Shown piece after piece: positions 63,165-64,000 of a stretch of DNA of 64,000 bases. The position numbers and the translations under genes were made by a program. The stretch's first letter is position 1; each line of letters opens with the position of its first letter. A model generated the notes under the pieces. That model searched no databases. It was not told the DNA's origin and saw nothing but the letters and a program-made list of their open reading frames with translations. Source of the DNA: Chelatococcus reniformis. Lineage in GTDB: Bacteria > Pseudomonadota > Alphaproteobacteria > Rhizobiales > Beijerinckiaceae. The DNA lies in assembly GCF_014640075.1 (NCBI RefSeq), contig NZ_BMGG01000012.1, forward strand, positions 3,935 to 67,934, in the 5' to 3' direction.

Positions 63165-63289
63165 CGTGCTTCTAGAGCGGCCACCGCCCCGACGAAGCCG
63201 GAGCCACCACCCTATCCCTCTGCTCTGACACCGGACCAGTCCCCAGGCGGCTGTCGCCTCCAGGCCCGATGCCGTAAACCCCTGACAAC

Positions 63290-63315
63290 AAAAAACCCCG
63301 GCTGCAAGGCCGGGG
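63290..63315 (-). terminator. Leftward intrinsic terminator inside the purA leader region
   Basis: On the minus strand the stem CCCCGGC / GCCGGGG (63296-63302 and 63309-63315) with a 6-base loop is followed by six T. It lies upstream of purA and downstream of nothing annotated on that strand, so it either attenuates purA or ends an unseen small RNA from about 63320-63470. Confidence 0.7.
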
Positions 63316-63470
63316 TCCTTGCAGCCCGTCATCGGTTATTCGCTCGGCAAGGTCAAGCGCGCCGTCGCCGGCGGCACCGCGCCGCGTCTGGGCGACCTGC
63401 TCCAGGCAGCGGGCACTTGGCCGGTATGCCCAAAGTTTAGTGCCGCACGCCTAAGCGATAGGCTAAGGCG

Positions 63471-64000
63471 ATGCGCATGTCGTCACCGGCCCTCACGTCC
63501 TCGCGCATCGGCCGCCTGCGCGGCCTTGAGCGCAATGCCTATTTGCTGCTCACGCTCACCGCGCTGATGTGGGCGGGCAACGCCGTCGCCAGCCGCCTGG
63601 CGCCGGGCGAGCTTTCGCCCATGGTGATCACGACGCTGCGTTGGGCCCTCGTGCTGGCGGTCCTCAGCGTCACCTCGCGCCGGACGATCGCGGCCGAGTG
63701 GCGTCAGGTGCTGCCCCAATGGCCGCTGGTGCTGGCGCTCGGCGGGTTGGGCTACACCGCCTTCAACGCGCTGTTCTATGCTGCCGGCCACTACACCAGC
63801 GCCGTCAACATCACCCTGTTTCAGGCCAGCATCCCCATCGTCGTGCTGATCGGCAGCTTTCTCGCCTATCGCACGCCGATCTCGGCCATGCAGGTCGTCG
63901 GCGTCGGCACGACGGTGCTCGGCGTCGTCCTCGCCTCCACCCACGGCGACCTGTCGGTGCTGCGCACCTTCGCTTTCAACATCGGCGACGGCCTCTTGCT
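63471..64000 (+). CDS. EamA/DMT-family permease, cut by the window end
   Basis: 177 residues visible. Helices: [20 protein letters not shown] (the standard EamA first helix), [40 protein letters not shown] and [20 protein letters not shown]. Such ten-helix proteins move amino acids or metabolites. ATG 63471 or 63477 (two in-frame starts). The frame is open to the window edge. Confidence 0.85.
   Translation, partial: MRMSSPALTSSRIGRLRGLERNAYLLLTLTALMWAGNAVASRLAPGELSPMVITTLRWALVLAVLSVTSRRTIAAEWRQVLPQWPLVLALGGLGYTAFNALFYAAGHYTSAVNITLFQASIPIVVLIGSFLAYRTPISAMQVVGVGTTVLGVVLASTHGDLSVLRTFAFNIGDGLL

Overview
The window is about two thirds G+C and carries SciP, ChpT, CtrA, EipA, BioR and a Sinorhizobium-type PmtA. 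This combination points to an alphaproteobacterium of the order Hyphomicrobiales (Rhizobiales). Genus cannot be fixed from the sequence. Codon use is strongly GC3-biased in the core genes, so long antisense ORFs are abundant and have been left out.

Layout. 1-10.7 kb is an accessory island that ends in a tRNA-Met(CAT) gene. It holds two remnants of IS3-family (IS407-like) elements, a giant TPR-GT4-GT9 glycosyltransferase, a hexapeptide acyltransferase, decayed genes (a SRAP/YedK peptidase, a Hint-domain protein) and a large serine recombinase whose 3' end reads into the tRNA. 10.9-23.4 kb is core: an acyl-CoA synthetase, pmtA, mnmA, the cell-cycle genes sciP, fliJ-like, ctrA and chpT, a flippase/methyltransferase pair, cysQ, eipA and a coiled-coil membrane protein. 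23.6-34.7 kb is a urea uptake block, urtABCDE plus ureE, behind a sigma-54 promoter. It is bracketed by two near-identical acyl-CoA ligases. 35.1-38.5 kb encodes a single-chain biotin-dependent acyl-CoA carboxylase. 38.5-45 kb holds two MFS exporters, each next to a regulator (Rrf2, LysR), an enoyl-CoA hydratase and a DUF4865 protein. 45.4-47.5 kb is the biotin locus, bioR and bioB, each with a matching BioR box, beside the relic of a deleted NtrC-type regulator. 47.8-51 kb holds small and orphan genes (a ParA-like ATPase, a nucleotidyltransferase, short hypotheticals). 51-54 kb is a tripartite TRAP transporter. 54.9-57.7 kb is a second, decayed island with an intact Hint protein, phage-like fragments and a frameshifted tyrosine integrase, and it ends in tRNA-Glu(CTC). 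57.8-64 kb is core again: rluD-like, rpoH, a proline-rich membrane protein, purA and a partial EamA permease.

How the genes fit together. SciP, CtrA and ChpT are parts of one phosphorelay that controls cell cycle and motility. The urt genes and ureE serve urea nitrogen use under nitrogen control. The carboxylase needs biotin, and biotin synthesis is controlled by BioR a few kb away. The divergent ligase/carboxylase pair, with a strong palindrome between them, looks like a unit for activating and carboxylating an unknown acid.

The most unusual signals are a dispersed ~100-bp repeat, all four copies of which supply the TAG stop codon of a neighbouring gene; two Hint-domain genes, one in each tRNA-bounded island; and the ligase/carboxylase pair with its palindrome. 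No clearly new defence or secretion system was found.
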